DNA from: Lethocerus indicus
Lineage: Eukaryota; Arthropoda; Insecta; Hemiptera; Belostomatidae
Direction of reading: 5' to 3'
NCBI GenBank assembly: GCA_019843655.1
Contig: JACDQD010000102.1
Span: 4,783,501 to 4,847,500, forward strand
Length of the DNA stretch: 64,000 nucleotides
In this document: positions 59,087 through 64,000 of the stretch, in pieces
How positions within the stretch are numbered: the first letter of the stretch is position 1
How the letters are laid out: each line of letters begins with the position of its first letter
Position numbers and translations under genes: made by a program
The notes under the pieces: generated by a model
What the model was told of the DNA's origin: nothing
Seen by the model: the letters and a program-made list of their open reading frames with translations, nothing else
The model's database searches: none

Positions 59087-62000
59087 TCACTTTCATTATA
59101 ATTATTGAAATAAAAATATTTTCTAGTGCCGATTCACGGTCGAGGCGCTAAGAATTAATGGAGGTCAGTGTAAAATCAGGAGACAGGAAATACATGGGCA
59201 GAAGCGCCATCCCCCCCTTGATAAATAATTCAAGGCGACCTCCCCCGCTCCTAATTATACTCCTACTTCATCCCTATTATAACTTTCCTGCTCAAATAAT
59301 AAACCCGTAGCGCCGCCTAGTAGAGCCTTGCCGACCTTGGCCCTGGATCGTGCTTATAAACTTGTTCTTTTTTCATCCGGATCCCTTTCTGTCATAAATA
59401 GCTCTCGGTATCATTATCTGATAGAAACCGTATACGCGCATTTCAAAATAATGTACTGCCATGAAAACGAAAATGTCTCTCCGATCATAAATTCAAACGT
59501 AAGAGGGAATTGTGAAATAAATACAATTTATAATGCGGAACTGCAGAATATGATATTAAAGATTTAATATTTAATAGCTATATTGTGATATTATATGATA
59601 GTGTATTGTATAGAAAATGTGCAAATGCATATTTATCGCACGGCGGTCGGTTGTTATTTCGAGCGGGCCTGATAGTCATTGGGGCGAAAATGGTGGTTAT
59701 CAGTTTCTGAGCTAGTGGACCGGATCGGTGGTCGGGGCGGCTTTATCTTCTGCGGTCTAGTTGCCTCCCTACTCTAATGAAATACGCCACACCTTGCTCA
59801 GTCAATCTATAGTTCGTTGTACGCCGAGCGCGAGCCGGAAAAACCGCGCAGCACTTCCAGAATCTAAAGTATACGCCTCCAACGCCCACTCTAAAAATCC
59901 ACCCGACAGGCAATGGCCAACCAGTCGTAGAATTATCGTATCGACACAATTTATCTTTGAAAGTATTGATTTATTATAGCGATCCCATAAAAAAAATCCA
60001 CAATTATGTGACAAAAAATACAAGCGATGAAATAAAATAATTTGTTTAAGTTTGCTATAACTGTTATTATTTTTATATATGACATCTTAATGTTCAGTAT
60101 TAGTGTACGAAATATTACACTGAAGATTAATTATGTAGTACTAAATATCAGTTATAATTTTTTTAGGTCAATAATTTGTAGTTGCTTCCTAGTTTGTCCC
60201 ATTTTTTTACTCCTTCTACAAAAACTGAAGCTCTTTCTTTGATATGATTCGGAAGGAAATACCAGGTTTCCAAACTCCTTGTGGTAGTAAGAAGGTTCTT
60301 AAAAATGTCGTTAAAGTCTAAAGAACTATGGTGTAAAATAATTTATAATTTTCTTAGTAGCTCTTCATTTTTCGTCTGGCGAGCATTACCGGCAACTGTA
60401 AGGTTTACATTTCTAACGGGAGGCGGTGAAACAGGAATATAAAAACTTAACTGCCTTTCGGAAATGTTAAAAGCAGCATGTGACAGGCGTGTCAGGCGGG
60501 ACGTCGTAAAAACCGTAAATTGCGGCGAGTAAGATGAAACATCGTATAACCGAGGCTGCGGGAAGTCGGGTACGGCTTTCTCGCGGCCTTCCTCAACCCC
60601 TAACAGTCCCCCGGTCCCGGCAGGGTGCTTTGCCGCTTTACAAAGAACCCGAAAAAGGTGCCTTAAGCTCCCTCCGTTTTCACTTTGAGGCCCCCGTCAG
60701 AGAAGTCGGCTGGGGCCCAATCCCCGACCTTACTTTATCATCTACCTACCCTCTATGATTATGTAAAAGTAAAACCTTGAATGCGGTTCTTATACCATAC
60801 ATATATAGTAAAAGGGATTGAAAATATCAATGTGCTGCCTATATTACATTGGGCTGTATCACCCTATTGAACTAAACATAGGATATATATAATAATTGAA
60901 AGAGCCAACTATAGAATTGATATCCTTTATTCCAGTATATTGATCGATACAATATAATAGCAAACAGATAAAATACTTAAATGTACACATCTTTTTCGGA
61001 TATAAAGTATAACAAGCTTCAGCGTCAGAAATGTTGAATGAATGACAACTCATTTTTCCAGATTTAATTATCTACCATATTTTATTTGGATATTTCCGTC
61101 TGAATCAGTATCCCATTGTTTGTAATAATCGACTAAAATGGCACTACATAAAATCAATTATACATTCAATTGGTTTATTCAGCCAGTAAGTTTTACTTAC
61201 ATCAGAACATGTAATCACAGGTAATGTTTCGAATATCGTGAAATTCTTAAATTAGGACTTCACAGTTTCAGTAAGGAGTTCTTGAAGTATATGGTGCAGT
61301 TTATTGAATAGGGTCAGACATGCTACAAACAGTTACAAATGACGGTGTTGCCCGGCCGTGAAATCAAGTAATATTTTGAAGCAGCCGGCCGAGGTCAAGG
61401 CGCTACTCGGACTTCTGGATGGGACTTCGCCAAATTAACAGTAAGAGAATTCCCCTCTCTTTTTTATATTTTTCAATTGGCCCCCAACTGTGAGTGACCC
61501 AAAGGGGCGGGGGTCCGTCAAAGGGCGAGTTGGAAACAAACTGAGAAAGGCGTTTTTGAGAACGCCACCGGCTACAGTTAATTAGCACGCCAATTGAATG
61601 CCATTTGAATCGGAAAGCGCGCCGGTCGTATTGCGGAAAGAAATTAGCAATTGAGATTTGGAGAACGTTCTTCAAAACCAATTTTATTCTCTCCTTTCAC
61701 TGTGTTGTGAACTGCACGTGATCAAAGAAAAAATAATTCCCGAGGCGCAAATCACTGCAACACTGGTATAAAATAATTATTGTTTTTATTATTTTTTGTT
61801 GGTAAATATAGGCCGCATTGACCTGAGATATTTTATTCAAAAATCTCAGCAGCTTGAATATTTCATGAAATCGTACCATTTCCCTGATATCTTTTTTTCC
61901 GGTAAACCCGGCCGGAATTTCAGAGGCAGCTCTCACGCATCCGACTTGAAATACAGCAATTTTTTCTTTCCACACCGGGCGCAAAGGTAAAAAAATAACA

Positions 62001-62996
62001 AAGTGCGGTGGTTCGTGTCGGGAATCTGAAAAGGATCGTTTTGAAAGGGAGTCCGCTCTAAGGGGCCGTTGCTGCCGCTCGCTTTCCCACCAGCATCCTA
62101 CTACGCTATTGTAATGTAATTCCCGACTTGCCCTGTCATTCAGTAGCTATGACTGAGCGGAAAAAGATATTCAGTTCATACACACAGCAATATTAACGCT
62201 ACATGCTAGATTTCTCCCTGCAAAATTCGTATTGGTAATTCGAATCTACCAATACTCATTGTGTTATACAACAAATAGTAAATGAATTAATGATAATCAT
62301 CGATGAAGAAAATGTATTTTAAATGATCCCTGAAGTTTTCAGGAAATTGGTATTATCAAATTGGGAACAGAATAACTAAAATGACTAAGTTTAAGAGATC
62401 CTCCCTAAGTCACCGTCCAAAACATCGGCCGCTTGGACGGACAAGTAAATTTGTTAATGAAAATTAAACGGATTCACGCGGACAAACTTGGAATTTCGAA
62501 AATCGTCCATTGAACAACCCGAACGGGGCCAACTCAAGCGGAATATCATTTCGGCTCGAAGTTCATGAAAATAAAGGCTGGTCCGTATAAGTTTAGGGGG
62601 CGAGAACTGCTCGGATCCGTCCATTAATAATAAGTCCTCTTAGGGCGGTGTGACGTCCGTACAGGCTATGCCCCGCCCCATTCACCCTTTAGTTTGAACC
62701 TCTACCGAGAATGCGGTTTCCAAGTCAAATGGCCGTTAGTTCGGCCGGCGTATATTCTGTCCCCGGCAGGAGCCTCTTTATCCGACCGCACGACTTCCAA
62801 ACCTCCGAATGGAAACTCGCATGTTGGAAAATAATAAAAAGTGTACAAAGAACCTATCCCGAATGTTCACCAACTAATTCGGTCCCCTTCCAACTACAAA
62901 TGCACGTACCTAACTGCTAATATAAATATAAATAGCGCCCTGCATGTAGTAAGAAGAGTAAATTTGGAAATTATTACATGACTAGTAATTGTTTAG
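59082..62996. other. Long non-coding stretch
   Basis: No gene recognised. Overlapping frames at 59743-60023 on both strands (68 to 73 codons) and a GC-rich patch at about 60480-60740 (74-codon frame) lack domains. Minus-strand frames at 61403-61681 and 61697-61984 are 92 and 95 codons without known motifs. The segment 62400-62760 is GC-richer. No dispersed repeat of the window was seen. Confidence 0.5.
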
Positions 62997-63272
62997 AATA
63001 CCTGTTTTATGGTCTGCGAGGGGTTGGAATACCGTAGATTTCGTGTGTTTCTGTCTCCTCTCGCTGGTCTTCTGCTAGACCAATTTCGGCTGCTCGCAAT
63101 CTTCAGTAGCGGTGTTAGTCACATTGGCACATTTGATGTTTTTTTGGGCATCCTCGCTGCACTGTCACTGTCACACGTTCTAGTACAAGTCAAACCTAAA
63201 AAAGTTTATTTTTAATAATCTAGTTAATCGGTGCCCAACTAACTTTAGTTAAGTGCTTTTCCACACCACATT
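62997..63272 (+). mobile_element. Family A left half, truncated in the first satellite unit
   Basis: Left terminus AATACCTGTTTTATGG (62997) and the complete left arm (GCGAGGGGTTGGAATACCGT, AGATTTCGTGTGTTTCTGTC, TGCTAGACCAATTTCGGCTG, CTCGCAATCTTCAGTAGCGG, TGTTAGTCACATTGGCAC), a shortened linker (GTACAAGTCAAACC to TTTATTTTTAATAATCTAG) and part of one 70 bp unit (TTAATCGGTGCCCAACTAAC, TTTAGTTAAGTGC, TTTTCCACACCACA). The next bases are an ATT-rich run and no inverted right arm follows. The copy preserves the outermost bases that the 15.78 and 55.79 kb left arms lack. Confidence 0.8.
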
Positions 63273-64000
63273 TTATTATTATTATTGCCCAATATAATGA
63301 ATGTGGTACAGGACCGTGGTACTTCAGAAAATATTTTCTGAATCTACAATAATTTTGCGCTAAATAAGAAGCAACTCTTCCGATCGCCTGTCTCTCGACG
63401 CAAACCGAAATGGAAACCGAAGCGGAGATAGGAGATAGTTGGTGAAGTTGAAGGGTAAATGACGGAAGCCCAGTGGAGTGAATGAAGCCCGAGCTGTGTT
63501 TACCTTGGTAAGAGAGTTGTTCACCGACCGATAAATTAGTTGACCCCGTAGCGGCCCACATTCCACCCGTGAGGTTTTTGCAAACAATCTCGGTTTTCAG
63601 AGAAAACGTTTTGAATCTGTAATGAGGGTAATTACAGTCTATACCATTGTTGTGAATCATGCGTTTCTATTTTAGACCGTATAACTGTGAATAAACACAA
63701 TGCTAATTGATTTCTGGATCAGTATACCAAAGGATTTGTAATTATTAATAAATGTATCGATGTATTAATTTGCTATACAAATGTTACTGTAACTCAAACC
63801 CATTTCTGGGACTTCCATTGTAGATAATTACACATATGAAAGTTGCAGTAGGCCACGTTTTTTTGTAATTATAAGGGCATGCGCTACCCATAATAGCTAT
63901 TGATTGTTAAATATATAATAGGTTATTAAAAATTGAAACACAAAACTAATTGTACGTTTCTTATAATTTTGCTGAAAATCCTTTTTACAAATAAAAAATC
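63273..64000. other. Non-coding stretch with the longest open frame of the window
   Basis: A 146-codon minus-strand frame (63220-63660) starts with ATG and runs into the family A fragment, so its last 15 or so codons are transposon sequence. Its middle (SVGEQLSYQGKHSSGFIHST and following) shows no recognised domain, and a second frame is open across the same bases, which argues for chance. The last 350 bases of the window are AT-rich without features. Confidence 0.4.

Noticed and set aside
63220..63660. 146-codon minus-strand open frame, the longest in the window
   Set aside because: Its 3' end lies in a family A fragment, a second frame is open over the same bases, and no domain or signal was recognised. 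One frame of this size is within reach of chance for 64 kb in six frames.

Overview
This 64 kb window reads as nuclear, non-coding DNA from an animal, most likely an insect. I recognise no intact cellular gene. The longest open frame is 146 codons and overlaps a repeat; the others look like chance frames. The case for an insect rests on a jockey-clade non-LTR retrotransposon with a poly(A) tail and a perfect target-site duplication, a tRNA-derived SINE-like promoter, foldback/TIR elements carrying their own satellite arrays, long (AT)n microsatellites, and AT-rich sequence broken by short GC-rich blocks in which CpG is not visibly depleted. Nothing resembles an operon, a bacterial ribosome-binding site or a CRISPR array. 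The species cannot be named from sequence alone, and the window could be intergenic or lie inside a very large intron.

Layout. 1-12 kb: unique-looking DNA with short GC-rich blocks and one old jockey remnant (about 9.63-9.99 kb). 12-24 kb: decayed ends and one array-less copy of a foldback/TIR element (family A: 12.16, 15.78-16.03, 19.77 and 23.94 kb) plus two copies of a roughly 150 bp repeat (family C: 13.90 and 17.43 kb). 24-42 kb: mostly featureless, with GC-rich blocks near 30.0, 32.4-32.9, 39.6 and 40.8-41.1 kb and one family A fragment containing a single satellite unit (36.86-37.15 kb). 42.12-42.72 kb: a well preserved 5'-truncated jockey insertion bounded by 12 bp target duplications. 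45.1-46.4 kb: a family A copy with 14 tandem 70 bp units. 51.4 kb: a SINE-like remnant. 54.4-58.6 kb: three copies of a hairpin-bearing repeat (family B) interleaved with a second array-bearing family A copy (55.79-56.61 kb, six units). 58.9-63.3 kb: an (AT)31 microsatellite and two more family A ends.

The strongest candidate for something undescribed is family A. It has long terminal inverted repeats and an internal 70 bp satellite. Copies with 0, 1, 6 and 14 units sit in the same window, so expansion can be followed. Many units carry a G-run followed by GCGCT that resembles the core of the animal CTCF motif. If bound, these arrays would be mobile clusters of architectural-protein sites; this is inference from sequence only. 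The hairpin family B, whose clearest copy has perfect 15 bp arms, is the second candidate.
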